Below, piece by piece: positions 14,553-23,836 of a DNA stretch of 42,451 bases. Every line of letters begins with the position of its first letter. Position 1 is the first letter of the stretch. The DNA comes from Clostridia bacterium (lineage in GTDB: Bacteria; Bacillota; Clostridia; Christensenellales; Borkfalkiaceae). A model generated the notes under the pieces. The model saw nothing but the letters and a program-made list of their open reading frames with translations. It did no database searches and was not told the DNA's origin. A program made the position numbers and the translations under genes. Location: positions 1 through 42,451 of the forward strand of contig CAAGJM010000004.1 in NCBI GenBank assembly GCA_900770185.1. The letters run 5' to 3'.

Positions 14553-15698
14553 TTACTTTTCGTCGTGATATTTTACTTTGATTTCTTTGCCGTAATAAAT
14601 GCTGTCGTAGCAAGCGTTTATAGCGGTGATGGTACGGCGGTGGTCAACGAGCGAGATAGGCTCTTTATACTCCCCGCCAAGGCGTATGCTTTTAACGAAG
14701 TTCGTTAAAAACTCGCCCCTGCCGCCCGAGACCTGATAACCCGCTCCGCCTACGCGGTACTCGAAGTCTTTACCGTATAAGCACTCTACGGTGTTGGAGC
14801 CGTAAGCGTCGCACAAAATCGCACCCTTGGTACCGTTGACGGCAAGTTCGACCTGAACGGGACGGGGATACATGTTGATTTTTCCGTCGTAAGTTCTGCA
14901 CTGCTCCGGTTCGCGGTTAGCGTAAGATGGGTCGAGCGAAACGATAACGCCGTTTCTCATTTTACCGATTATGTAGACCAAATCTTCTTCTTCCGTGCCG
15001 TCGCGCATGTTAGGCGCGACCTCGGCGTAAACCGTATCGAAGTCGCTGCCCGTCATATAGCGGACAAGGTCGAAAATATGGGGGTGGTCGGTAAGCGCGC
15101 CGCCTCGGAAGTGTTTTGCACCGGGATATAAAGGCACGCGTTTTCCGTAAGATTTTTCGGGAATATCCATCCAGTGCATCCACCACATGGGGTAATGCGA
15201 GTAGTTGTACGCGCAAAACGAAGTTATTTCGCCTAAGGCACCCGTGTTCATAAGTTCTTTGACGCGCTGAACTTCGGCGTGCCATCTCATTTCAAGCTCG
15301 ATGTGAACCTTAATGCCGTACTTTTCTTTAAGGTCTATCATCTGCTGATATTCGTCGCTGTCAAGGGTGGGGACCTTCATCGAAACGACGTGAACGCCGC
15401 GTTCGGCGCACAAGCGGAAGTCGCGCATGTGCGTATCGTTCGAGCCGCCTATTATGCACGCTTCGATTTCGGGGTGTTCTTTAAGCATTTGTTCGGTGTC
15501 GTAATAAACGTCTAAATCGTCGAAAGCGTGCGCGCCGAGACGGTTTTCATGCACTATCCTTTCGCGCGGACCGAACGATACGGCGACGAGTTCGACGAGG
15601 GGGTTTCCCCTCGCGCCTAAGTAAAGCCAGTAGGAGTGACCGTTTTCCCAACCGGTTATAGCCATCTTTAAAGGTTTAATAGTCTGATTGTTTTCCAT
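14553..15698 (-). CDS. Divergent Gfo/Idh/MocA-type oxidoreductase (MKVP subfamily), copy 2
   Basis: A 381-residue paralog of the 369-residue protein at 9699-10808. The nucleotide loop is GWENGH (16-21), the EKP site is SMKVP (106-110) and the C-terminal domain has FRGGALTDHPHIFD (197-210). Conserved blocks between the copies include HIELEMRWHAE, SYGKRVPLYPG and a GTKG loop. It lies 9 bases downstream of its partner gene and in one transcription unit with the GntR/LacI-type regulator. The altered glycine loop may change or abolish classical NAD(P) binding, so dehydrogenase activity is not assured. The substrate is probably related to the sugar imported by the neighbouring ABC operon. Confidence 0.83.
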   Translation of the reverse strand: MENNQTIKPLKMAITGWENGHSYWLYLGARGNPLVELVAVSFGPRERIVHENRLGAHAFDDLDVYYDTEQMLKEHPEIEACIIGGSNDTHMRDFRLCAERGVHVVSMKVPTLDSDEYQQMIDLKEKYGIKVHIELEMRWHAEVQRVKELMNTGALGEITSFCAYNYSHYPMWWMHWMDIPEKSYGKRVPLYPGAKHFRGGALTDHPHIFDLVRYMTGSDFDTVYAEVAPNMRDGTEEEDLVYIIGKMRNGVIVSLDPSYANREPEQCRTYDGKINMYPRPVQVELAVNGTKGAILCDAYGSNTVECLYGKDFEYRVGGAGYQVSGGRGEFLTNFVKSIRLGGEYKEPISLVDHRRTITAINACYDSIYYGKEIKVKYHDEK

Positions 15699-15707
15699 AA
15701 CCGCCCC

Positions 15708-16442
15708 CTAAAACGCAACTCTTTCGCCCGTTTCGGCGGAAAGATAAACGGCTTTCACGTATTTTTTTAAAGCTTCGTCTTTTTTCAGAAATTCTTCGCC
15801 GCTGAACGCGCCCAAAAGCATCTGCACCACGCAGACCGCTTCGGCGGTATCGTCCTGATTAAGCCCGTACATATAGTATAAATCGTCGTTAAAAGTTGTG
15901 GGTATGGGGTCGACGTCGTTATAATAATAAACGCCTTGCGGACGAATTTTACTTGAAACGACCCTGTCGGAAGCCATGCCGACCGTTCCCCACGCGGTGT
16001 GGCGAACCTGCTCCGCCGCCCCCGCGGGAAGCGACGCCGCAAGTTCCAGAACGGCAACTTTATCGTTTTCCATTCTGACTATAATATTAGCCGCGTTTTT
16101 GTTTACGAAAGCGGTTAAGTGTTTGATTTTAGAGTCGAGCGTCCACTCCGCAACGTCAAGTTCGCGGTAAATGAACCTGTCCAGCCCGAAATCTTTCGAA
16201 ACCGCGCCCGAAATTTTAAAGCTGCAACTATCCCCCATTCTGTTTTTCGCGCTACCCGCAACCGAAGCGGTCTGCGGTTCGCTTCTCCATGAAAACACGG
16301 GGTACTTTTTGCCGTCAAATTCTATAAAGTCGGTAAATTCCCCATCCTTTCTTTTAATAAGTTTATATTCCTTAGCTTCGCCGAGTCCGCCCAGTTTAAA
16401 ATACTGCGCTACACCCTGCTCGATGGAAGTTACTTTTTCCAT
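15708..16442 (-). CDS. Partner protein of the divergent oxidoreductase, copy 2 (Gfo C-terminal-domain-like)
   Basis: A 244-residue protein of no named family I recognise, paralogous to 10805-11545. Shared features are the start V-T-S-I-E-Q-G-V, a K/R-x-DG-x-x-x-D-x-IE-x-x-G motif, ELDVAEWTLDSKI, AANIIVRMEN and LELA, and a final MYGLNQDD-like helix region. The absence of a Rossmann fold and the beta-rich pattern suggest a detached oxidoreductase C-terminal domain. The ribosome binding site GGAGGC lies 5 bases before the ATG. It lies between the regulator and the oxidoreductase of copy 2, so expression of all three is probably linked. Confidence 0.75.
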   Translation of the reverse strand: MEKVTSIEQGVAQYFKLGGLGEAKEYKLIKRKDGEFTDFIEFDGKKYPVFSWRSEPQTASVAGSAKNRMGDSCSFKISGAVSKDFGLDRFIYRELDVAEWTLDSKIKHLTAFVNKNAANIIVRMENDKVAVLELAASLPAGAAEQVRHTAWGTVGMASDRVVSSKIRPQGVYYYNDVDPIPTTFNDDLYYMYGLNQDDTAEAVCVVQMLLGAFSGEEFLKKDEALKKYVKAVYLSAETGERVAF

Positions 16443-16469
16443 ATTGCCTCCGTTAGTTTTTTAAGTCGG

Positions 16470-17534
16470 TTAGTTTTTTCTTAGCGACGAGCTCCTTCTT
16501 ATGATAAGGTAGCCCGAAATGTACTTCGTTTCGAATTCGTCTTTCTGGTTTTTGTTGACTAAAACGTCAATCGCTTGTTTAACGACGCTGTTTTTGGAAT
16601 ATTCGACCGACGTTATATCGTCGTAAGGAAGATCGGACAAGTTGTCGAAACCAACTATACCGACCTGTTGCGGGCAAGCTATGTCGTGCTTGATACACAA
16701 ATCCATAACCGCCGCGGCAAGTATGTCGTGATAGCAGAATATCCCCACGGGGTCGCCCGAAGCGAGCACTTTTTTAAGCATAAGGTAAAACGCCCCGCTT
16801 AAATTCCCGTCGAAAAACACGTTGTCTTTGTTTTCAATGGAATATCCGTGCTTGTTCAGTTCCTTTTCAAACCCGTTCTGGCGGGTCTGCGATATAACGC
16901 TGCGGCTGTTGGTGACGAACAAAAACTTTTTATAGCCTTGTTCGACAAGGTGGGTCGCAATGCTCATCGAAAGAAGATTGTTATCGACGGTGCTTATATC
17001 GCTTTTGCCGTTGGCGCGGTCGGACGATAAGAACACGACCGGGAGCGGATAGTTTTTGTAAAGTTGGTTTTCTCTGTCGGCGTAAGCGCCTTCATAGGAA
17101 ATAACGCCCACTACGCGCATGTTAAAAAACTGGTCGAGCGCGGCCTTTTCGGCTTCTTCGTCGTTATTCGAGACCATTATAGCCATATTGTAGCCGAGCT
17201 TGTGCGCGTATTCGCTCGCGTAAGTTGCTATGTCCGAAAAGTACTGGTTGTTGATTTTCGAGAAATGAAATCCTATTGTTTTCGTCCGCGTGAAAATCTT
17301 CTGCACGTCGCTTTCGTTATCGAACGCGCCCGTAGTTAAAAAGCATTTTTTGCCGATCTGACGAATGTTATTGTTTTCTATCAGCAACTGCTTGATTTTG
17401 TGCGCGGTGACGAGCGACACGTTATAACGGTTGCTGAGTTCGCGCGTGGTTATAAACTGCGAACCCGAACTTCCGTATTTTTTTTCGGATATGTCTTTTA
17501 CTATCGTTTTATATAGTTTATCGCTCTTTTTCAT
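16470..17534 (-). CDS. GntR/LacI hybrid transcriptional regulator (AraR-like)
   Basis: A 354-residue regulator with an N-terminal winged helix of GntR type (about 5-68: SQFITTRELSNRYNVSLVTA, then helix and IRQIGKKCFLT) fused to a LacI-type periplasmic-binding-like sensor (about 80-350, with TIGFHFS, VVGVISYEG, GFEKEL, GIFCYHDILAAAVM and VGIVGFDN). This is the plan of Bacillus AraR, a repressor released by a sugar. It precedes the copy-2 oxidoreductase module and follows the 15-kb surface/ABC operon, and is the best candidate for control of both. The ribosome binding site is AGAAGGGTG. The effector is not predictable. Confidence 0.88.
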   Translation of the reverse strand: MKKSDKLYKTIVKDISEKKYGSSGSQFITTRELSNRYNVSLVTAHKIKQLLIENNNIRQIGKKCFLTTGAFDNESDVQKIFTRTKTIGFHFSKINNQYFSDIATYASEYAHKLGYNMAIMVSNNDEEAEKAALDQFFNMRVVGVISYEGAYADRENQLYKNYPLPVVFLSSDRANGKSDISTVDNNLLSMSIATHLVEQGYKKFLFVTNSRSVISQTRQNGFEKELNKHGYSIENKDNVFFDGNLSGAFYLMLKKVLASGDPVGIFCYHDILAAAVMDLCIKHDIACPQQVGIVGFDNLSDLPYDDITSVEYSKNSVVKQAIDVLVNKNQKDEFETKYISGYLIIRRSSSLRKN

Positions 17535-17580
17535 CGTTCACCCTTCTCGGTTTTACCCGAATGTTTCATTTCACGTCTAT

Positions 17581-17609
17581 ATTATATAACGTTTTTTTTA
17601 AAACGGCAA
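17581..17609 (-). promoter_or_regulatory. Promoter of the regulator-oxidoreductase unit, overlapping the upstream terminator
   Basis: Minus-strand TTGCCG (17604-17609) and TATAAT (17581-17586) with a 17-base spacer. The -35 hexamer lies inside the stem of the terminator that ends the preceding operon. Confidence 0.5.
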
Positions 17610-17632
17610 CCGACAAATGCGGTTGCCGTTTT
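17600..17632 (-). terminator. Terminator of the seven-gene surface/ABC operon
   Basis: AAAACGGCAACCG (17600-17612) pairs with CGGTTGCCGTTTT (17620-17632): a 13-bp perfect stem with a 7-base loop, 5 bases after the stop codon of the DUF4838 gene. An A/T run flanks both sides. Confidence 0.85.
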
Positions 17633-17637
17633 AAAAA

Positions 17638-19815
17638 TCAGTTTTTAGACGCTTTGACGCCTTCGGCGTAACCGTCCCAAAGTTGGTCGTTAGACGAAAT
17701 AACTTTAACTTTAAGACCCGCTATAAGGCGGTATTTTTCAAAGTTATCGCAAATTTCGTAGACCTTTTCTTTGGTTAAAAATCCCGTATAGTTCTTCATA
17801 AGAAGGTACCAGTAGAACAAACTTTCGCAATTTATTCTCGTGTTAAGGACCTCGTATCTTTCGGGGTCCGTCGCTTTAAGCGGTTCGATCGCTTTGAGCG
17901 CGTCTTCAAAGAACTTGCCCATAGACTGGGTTACTTCGTAGCTGAAGAATTTTGGGGAAGCAATTTCAGGCTGATAAATAGAGCCGTGGTCGTAACCTAA
18001 AACGTCGAAAGTCTGCATTTTGGACTGCAACCATTCGTAATATTCAAGTAAAACAGGACCCGCTTCCTGATAGTATGCGTTGAAGAATTCTTCGGTGAGC
18101 GCGTAAACGTCCTGATCGACGTTCCACAAAAGCTGCGCCCTTATCCAAATTTTATACGCGCGCAAAGCGTAGCCGCTGGTACGCGATTGAAGCTGGGTAA
18201 ATATTTCGGTAACGCCGATATTGCGATACATCAAAAGGTTGCCCTTTAAAGTGCCCCAGTCGGCGTACGGCGCGATGCCTTCGTTGAAGTTACAACCGTA
18301 GTCCCACACCGCAAAGCGTTTAGAAACGACTCTCCAACCGTTGAACGCAACCGCGGCGTTGTCGTTAAACTCTTCGTCTAAGTGAAGTTTCATGTTGACG
18401 GAGTGAATGGGAGCTAAACGGACGAACACGTCGTCGTTCAAAACGACGGACTCGTCTATCGGACTGTGCGTTCTCGTGTTGATATCGAAATTCGTCGGGG
18501 GCATTTCGGTGAAGAGGTATCCCCAGAAGCCGTAGTAAGTTTCCCTGTCCTTGTTCGGGTCGCCGTCGGGAAGAGATTCTTTCCATTCGCGCATAAAGTC
18601 GGATACGGCGTTGCCGAGCCAGCAGTGCTGACCGGAACATTTAACCTTTTTGTACGCCGCGCCGCACGCGCCGCAACGGCATGCCGTAGTGTTATCGTTA
18701 TCGCCGAAGAAGAACATACGCGAGTTGGTATCTACGAGGTAGTAGTTATACACGAAGTTGTGCATAAACACTTCCCACGCGCCCTTGGTGGTCGTTTCGC
18801 CAAACCCGGGGTCGAGCTTACTCGTGCCGAAGTCCATATTTTTAGTACGGAGAGCTTTATATTCGTCGTACGGCATATCTTTTATGCCTAAGCTTTCGCT
18901 CGATACGTACGCAACGCCGTCCACCATTTTGCTCGACTCGTCGCCGACGTAGTTGGCAAGAAGCGCGGATAAGCACACCTGACCGGTATACGCGCCGCCG
19001 TCGCCGTCGTACCAGGACTTTTTACCGCCCTTTTTAAGATAAGTGTCGGGTTTAAGGTATTGGCTCGCCATGGACATATCGTTACCCGTCCAGGCTGCCG
19101 CTTCGCCTATTTCGTTACCCTGGAAACCGTGCTGTTTGAGCCTTACGACGTAAGTCTGGTCGTTGCCGGCGCCGGTGTTTATCTGACGTTGCTGGAAGTC
19201 GGGAACGTCCACGACGTTCATATCTTTCATCTTAACGTTCTTATCTTTGTTGATTTTCCAGCAGTCTTCGGCGTAATATCTAAGCCCCATTACCCTTTCA
19301 AGGAAACCGTAAGCGGTATACATGGTGCCGTTGTTGCCGTGGGCGTTCATAACTACGGTGTTGCCGTAAGTTTTAATCTTAAAGCCGTCGTTTGCGAGCA
19401 AGTGGTCGGTTATGGTGCCGAACATATCGCTTGCCTTATAAATATTCGTATCGCCGATGGAAATATATTTTGCGGAATTATCTAAGGTTAAGCCCGTATC
19501 TTCCACTATCGGAAGGGTTACGCCCGACGCGTCGTTCACGAAATATTGAATTTCCTGCGCGGCGTAAAAGTCGGAATACTTTATAAAGTTGTGCCCTTCG
19601 GGTACGACTATTTTATATTCGCTTGCGCCGTTTTGAATGAAGTAGGTGTCGCTGTCTTTAACTTCTTCGACAACCCTGTCGTTCTGTCGGACGTCGTCGA
19701 TTTTCTCGGGAACTTTAATCTCGTCATCCCCGCCCTTTTTGGAGCAGGCAAACAAAGTCGAACCTAAGCCGAGAGCCAGCAAAAGACAAACCGATTTAGA
19801 AAATATTTTTTTCAT
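17638..19815 (-). CDS. DUF4838 lipoprotein, probable glycoside hydrolase-like surface enzyme
   Basis: A 725-residue lipoprotein: signal peptide with lipobox LFAC (Cys24), then a linker, an N-terminal alpha/beta domain like that preceding GH67 alpha-glucuronidases (about 60-205, with YAAQEIQYFV and ERVMGLRYYAED), and a large TIM-barrel-like DUF4838 region. The family's hallmark N-D-x-x-x-x-C-x-C-x-x-C motif is present (N373, D374, C379, C381, C384), here followed by two more cysteines (C393, C398) that could complete a zinc site. It is the last gene of the seven-gene operon and the only candidate hydrolase in it, so I infer that it trims the captured glycan at the cell surface. The linkage attacked is unknown. 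Confidence 0.82.
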   Translation of the reverse strand: MKKIFSKSVCLLLALGLGSTLFACSKKGGDDEIKVPEKIDDVRQNDRVVEEVKDSDTYFIQNGASEYKIVVPEGHNFIKYSDFYAAQEIQYFVNDASGVTLPIVEDTGLTLDNSAKYISIGDTNIYKASDMFGTITDHLLANDGFKIKTYGNTVVMNAHGNNGTMYTAYGFLERVMGLRYYAEDCWKINKDKNVKMKDMNVVDVPDFQQRQINTGAGNDQTYVVRLKQHGFQGNEIGEAAAWTGNDMSMASQYLKPDTYLKKGGKKSWYDGDGGAYTGQVCLSALLANYVGDESSKMVDGVAYVSSESLGIKDMPYDEYKALRTKNMDFGTSKLDPGFGETTTKGAWEVFMHNFVYNYYLVDTNSRMFFFGDNDNTTACRCGACGAAYKKVKCSGQHCWLGNAVSDFMREWKESLPDGDPNKDRETYYGFWGYLFTEMPPTNFDINTRTHSPIDESVVLNDDVFVRLAPIHSVNMKLHLDEEFNDNAAVAFNGWRVVSKRFAVWDYGCNFNEGIAPYADWGTLKGNLLMYRNIGVTEIFTQLQSRTSGYALRAYKIWIRAQLLWNVDQDVYALTEEFFNAYYQEAGPVLLEYYEWLQSKMQTFDVLGYDHGSIYQPEIASPKFFSYEVTQSMGKFFEDALKAIEPLKATDPERYEVLNTRINCESLFYWYLLMKNYTGFLTKEKVYEICDNFEKYRLIAGLKVKVISSNDQLWDGYAEGVKASKN

Positions 19816-19828
19816 CTATTTATCCCCC

Positions 19829-22800
19829 TTACTCTACTACCGTGACCTTGAATATCTTCTGGTCGTAGTTGCCGTAACTGTCTTCAACGAAGTATCTGAT
19901 GCGGTAAACACCCGTCTTTTTAAAGGTGTATTTAGTCTCTTCGAACACGTTGTCGATTAAAACGCCCTTTTCTTCGTCGATGTAGGTTATGTTTTCGATA
20001 TACCCGTCGGGGTCGAACATAAACACGTAAAGTTTAAGCTTGTCGGCACTATCGTAGTTGTCGGTTGCGATAGCTTCGTGAAGAACGTATTCGGTGTTCA
20101 CCTTAGCGGCGGTTTTGAACTGCCCTTTTATTTCTATAACCGGTTTAACGTCGTCTGCCGAGATTACTATAATCTTCTTTTCCTGACTGGTGCCGGACGA
20201 CGATTTAGCGGTGTAAGAAACGGTGTATTTGCCGTATTTGGTGAGCCTTATTTTATAATCTTTATCGGCTAACGCGCCGTTTAAACTTACGCTTGAAAGC
20301 GAAGTTACCACTTGCCCGTCGGGGTCGGTTACTTTAACGTTGAGTTTAACGTTGGTGTCGAATAAGTCTGTTGCGGAGCCCTTCGGAAGAACAATTTCCG
20401 AATTGCAGGTAACGTAAGTTTCAACCTGCCCGTCAATGGTTATAGACGGTTTTGCAACAGCCTTGCCGCCGACCGCAAATCTCGGCTGACCGCAGAAGTC
20501 AACTATTCTTATGCCTGTCGGCTCGACGCTCGTATCAACGCCCAAGAAAGTGTAAGTCATATAAACTTTGCCCGACGTAAAGCCTTTGAACTCGTCGCCG
20601 TTATCGTAGGTTGTAAACCTGCCGACGGAAGAATAAACGTCGTTTAAAACGTCGCCTTCTATTTCCATTAAAATGGAGTTGTTTGAGAACGCGCCTGCAA
20701 TGCTGTTGGTAAGTTTACCGACGGTAACCGTCGCGCCGCTGCCATTCTTTCTTAAAGTGAAAGTAACGCGCTCGTCGTAACTAGCGTAGTCGGCAACGGT
20801 AACTTCTATCGCGCTGAAAGAAGCATCCGCGTTATTGTCGAATACGAAAGACATTTTGACGTTATCGACAGAAACGGGGTTTATAAACTGCATCGTCGCA
20901 TTGTTTCTTTCGGGCTTAAACACGTATTGTCTGCCCGCGTTCTCAACCGATATTTCTTCTGCGACGGCTCCTTCCAGGTGGAAGAACTTCTGCAAATCGC
21001 CTTTTGCGCTTATATCTTTTACAATGAGTTCGTAGATATCGGAAGTTTCTTCTTTATCGTCGGACTTATCGATAAGCGGCCTTGCTTTATAACGGATATA
21101 GAGCATATCGCCGCTCGGCGCGAGTATTCTGTTTTCGGGGAGTTTAGTCCAGGTGACTTTATCGTAACTATACTCGGTAGTAACGTCGGCAAGTTTACCT
21201 TCGCCGTTATAAGAAGCGTAATCTTTCGCGACCGCTTCGGGGACGAGATAGTTTACCCCTTTAACGACGGCTTTGGGGAAAGATACCTTTTCAAAAACCG
21301 GCTTTTCGGATAAAACCACCGATATACCCTTTTTATAAACGCCGTGCCCGCCGAGATAGTCGGAATATTCGTAAATAACTTCATAGTAGCCCGCTTTAGT
21401 GAGGGTGAAGTCGTGAATATCGCTGTAAAGTTCGCCGGTTGCCGCGTAAATAACCTTATAAGTGAGGCTGTTGAAGCCGCTGCCGCCCGTAAGACTTGCT
21501 TCGGGGGTCTTTACCGAGTCCCCGACCTTAGCGTCGGAAGGAATTTCGACGCGCTCGTCTAAAACGAGAGTTAAACGACCCAGCTTTTCTTTAACGGGAA
21601 CGGTGAAAGATTTTTCGGCTTTGTTCCCAGCGGCGTCCGTAACGCTGTAAACGAGCGTGTAATTGCCCGAAACGGTCGGTATAAACGAGCCGTTTCTGTC
21701 GCCGCTTGCGACAACGCCTCCGTCGGGAGCGATTGCTTTAACGGCAACGGTTAAATCGTCGCCGTCGACCAAATCATAGGCAACGCAAGGTATGAAGGGG
21801 TAAGCCGTGCCTACTTCGCCGCTCGGGATATTCGCCTTATACTGCGGCTCTAAGTCGAGCGCGGGCGCGACGACGTCTTTAATTTCGTTATCTTCCATAA
21901 CGAAGGTCTGCCCGTCGATAGCCCTTAAAACCATGGTCGCTTCGGGATAGTTGACTTCCGCTATTTCGATGGATAAGTTTACGAAGCCGTTGGTGAACCC
22001 GCCGAAAATCTGGTCGGTTTTTCCGTACATATCGGCAAGCGAGTCTAAGTCTCTGACGTAACGCATGCCTACTTCGTTTCTGGGCAACGGTTTGTTCGCG
22101 CTGCCGGAAGTGCCTACGCCGAGCCATAAGGAGCTATCCTGATAGTCGTAAAAATAAGTCGAACTTCTGGGGTCTGAACCCGCAAACGCGCCGCACTGCC
22201 CCGTGCCGTTGCCGCGGCCGCTCTTAACGTTTTCCTGACTCGTAAGCGTATCTACGTTATATCCCGCAAATTCCATCGTGTTGGTGCGGACGTTGACGTA
22301 AGACTGAACGTTGTTGTGCTGAGAGTATTTAGAGCGGATTTCAACGAATATCGACGGGTCGACGACGTCGGTAAGTTTAATTCTTATTTCCGACATTTCA
22401 ATCGAACCTTTCGAGCACGAATAGGTCGGCTGCTGCGGGGTAACCGGGGTAACTACCCATTCGACGAGCGGCATATAAATGTCGTTATCGCCAAGGAAAA
22501 CGGGCTTTTTATAAGTCAGCGTCGTTTTGCCCCTTACGGTTATGCCTACGCCTATGGGAGAGTCCTTTGCGTCCATAAGCCCCGAACCGTCTTCACGGGT
22601 AACCCTTGCACCGGACGTGTATCCTCTACCGTTTGACTGGACGGTACCGTCAAGCCAGTAGGAAGGCGACGTCGCATTCGTGGTAAAGTCCACCTTATCG
22701 GTAGATTCCACGTCGAAGTACTGCGCCCAGAGGCTGTTATCGTAATCGCTTGCGTTTGCCTTGCTAACGGCTTTGTCGGAAACGGTTCCGACCGCAAGCG

Positions 22801-22855
22801 AGCCGCTTATGACCGCGCAGCACGCAAGCATCGTCATCAATTTTCTTTTCATCAT
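19829..22855 (-). CDS. Large secreted Ig-like repeat protein
   Basis: A 1008-residue secreted protein with a signal peptide (about 1-34). Residues 35-330 form a beta-rich, jelly-roll-like domain of unknown family. Then come bacterial Ig/HYR-like repeats (about 335-420, 430-515, 520-615; motif Y-x-x-x-Y-S-V-T-D-x-x-G-N-K), a second beta-rich domain (about 630-835) and two final Ig-like repeats (835-920 and 920-1008). There is no lipobox, LPxTG motif or C-terminal membrane helix, so how it stays at the surface is unclear; it may bind the other surface proteins or the wall. It sits between the permease and DUF4838 genes, suggesting a role in glycan binding. Confidence 0.75.
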   Translation of the reverse strand: MMKRKLMTMLACCAVISGSLAVGTVSDKAVSKANASDYDNSLWAQYFDVESTDKVDFTTNATSPSYWLDGTVQSNGRGYTSGARVTREDGSGLMDAKDSPIGVGITVRGKTTLTYKKPVFLGDNDIYMPLVEWVVTPVTPQQPTYSCSKGSIEMSEIRIKLTDVVDPSIFVEIRSKYSQHNNVQSYVNVRTNTMEFAGYNVDTLTSQENVKSGRGNGTGQCGAFAGSDPRSSTYFYDYQDSSLWLGVGTSGSANKPLPRNEVGMRYVRDLDSLADMYGKTDQIFGGFTNGFVNLSIEIAEVNYPEATMVLRAIDGQTFVMEDNEIKDVVAPALDLEPQYKANIPSGEVGTAYPFIPCVAYDLVDGDDLTVAVKAIAPDGGVVASGDRNGSFIPTVSGNYTLVYSVTDAAGNKAEKSFTVPVKEKLGRLTLVLDERVEIPSDAKVGDSVKTPEASLTGGSGFNSLTYKVIYAATGELYSDIHDFTLTKAGYYEVIYEYSDYLGGHGVYKKGISVVLSEKPVFEKVSFPKAVVKGVNYLVPEAVAKDYASYNGEGKLADVTTEYSYDKVTWTKLPENRILAPSGDMLYIRYKARPLIDKSDDKEETSDIYELIVKDISAKGDLQKFFHLEGAVAEEISVENAGRQYVFKPERNNATMQFINPVSVDNVKMSFVFDNNADASFSAIEVTVADYASYDERVTFTLRKNGSGATVTVGKLTNSIAGAFSNNSILMEIEGDVLNDVYSSVGRFTTYDNGDEFKGFTSGKVYMTYTFLGVDTSVEPTGIRIVDFCGQPRFAVGGKAVAKPSITIDGQVETYVTCNSEIVLPKGSATDLFDTNVKLNVKVTDPDGQVVTSLSSVSLNGALADKDYKIRLTKYGKYTVSYTAKSSSGTSQEKKIIVISADDVKPVIEIKGQFKTAAKVNTEYVLHEAIATDNYDSADKLKLYVFMFDPDGYIENITYIDEEKGVLIDNVFEETKYTFKKTGVYRIRYFVEDSYGNYDQKIFKVTVVE

Positions 22856-22868
22856 ATATCTCCTTTAA

Positions 22869-23825
22869 TCAGCCTTTTATACCGCCTACGGTAAGGCTGC
22901 CCATGAGTTTCTTTCTGAATATAACGAACATTATAAACATCGGAAGAGCAACGAACAAGCACCCCGCGACTTTGCTGGGCATATTCGCCGCGTCGCCTTC
23001 AACGTTGTTTTTGTATCTATAAAGCGCATAAGCTACCATCGGGAAGCTCGGCATATAAACGATGTTTACGTTCCAGTCGTTCCAGTATGTTATGAAGCAA
23101 AGCACGAATAACGCCGAAAGCGTCGTACCCGCTAAGGGGAGCATTATACTGAATAATACCTTGGTGTGCGACGCGCCGTCTATAAACGCCGCTTCGGCAT
23201 ATTCCCACGATATCCCTTTAAAGGTTGCGTAAAATATCAAAAAGTTTGTGCCTAAAAAGCTGCCCTTTACTATCCAAAGCCCCAGGACGTTATCGTAGAA
23301 GTGAAGCGCGCGCATTATCTGCAAGTTGGAAGCAAGGTTGCCGACTATCGGCAAAAGCATCGAAAATATAACGATGGGATACAAACTTCTCATCAGCGGG
23401 AACTGATTGTATCTTGCGGCAAGGTATGCGCATATCGCGTGGCTGAAAGTCGTTATTATCGTCGCGACCAGCGAGTACACGAGCGAGTTAAGGGTAAGCC
23501 CCCAGATATCGACCTTGTACTTTTTGCCGAACAGGAACATTTCTTCCTGCATATATCCGAAGCTTCTTAAATAGTTCGCGAATATATTGCTTTTCCCGTT
23601 ATAGGTCGGAAGTTTTGCGTATTTTTCTAAAGCCGGATTGTTGTTGAATATGTATAGCGGAAGCCCCAGCCTGTTCACGTCGAAGTCGCTCGTCGTTTTA
23701 AACGAAGTTAAAAACGACCATGCGAGCGGAAGAAGGAACGATATAGTGTAAAGTATTAAAAATACAAACACTATCATCGGGAACGCTTGCTTGTAAAAGG
23801 GTTTTTTTATTCTGTTTCTTTTCAT
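22869..23825 (-). CDS. Carbohydrate ABC transporter permease, MalG type
   Basis: A 318-residue inner-membrane permease with six predicted membrane helices. The cytoplasmic EAA loop is EAAFIDGASHTKVLFSIMLP (about 211-230), which docks the ATPase. The end KKLMGSLTVGGIKG is the standard C-terminus of MalG-type permeases (x-G-L-T-x-G-A-V-K-G). It follows the MalF-type permease gene by 11 bases. The extracytoplasmic loop between helices 1 and 2 (about 45-105) is longer than usual. No ATPase gene is in the window, so a shared MsmX-type ATPase is likely. Confidence 0.93.
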   Translation of the reverse strand: MKRNRIKKPFYKQAFPMIVFVFLILYTISFLLPLAWSFLTSFKTTSDFDVNRLGLPLYIFNNNPALEKYAKLPTYNGKSNIFANYLRSFGYMQEEMFLFGKKYKVDIWGLTLNSLVYSLVATIITTFSHAICAYLAARYNQFPLMRSLYPIVIFSMLLPIVGNLASNLQIMRALHFYDNVLGLWIVKGSFLGTNFLIFYATFKGISWEYAEAAFIDGASHTKVLFSIMLPLAGTTLSALFVLCFITYWNDWNVNIVYMPSFPMVAYALYRYKNNVEGDAANMPSKVAGCLFVALPMFIMFVIFRKKLMGSLTVGGIKG

Positions 23826-23836
23826 AACGCACCCCC

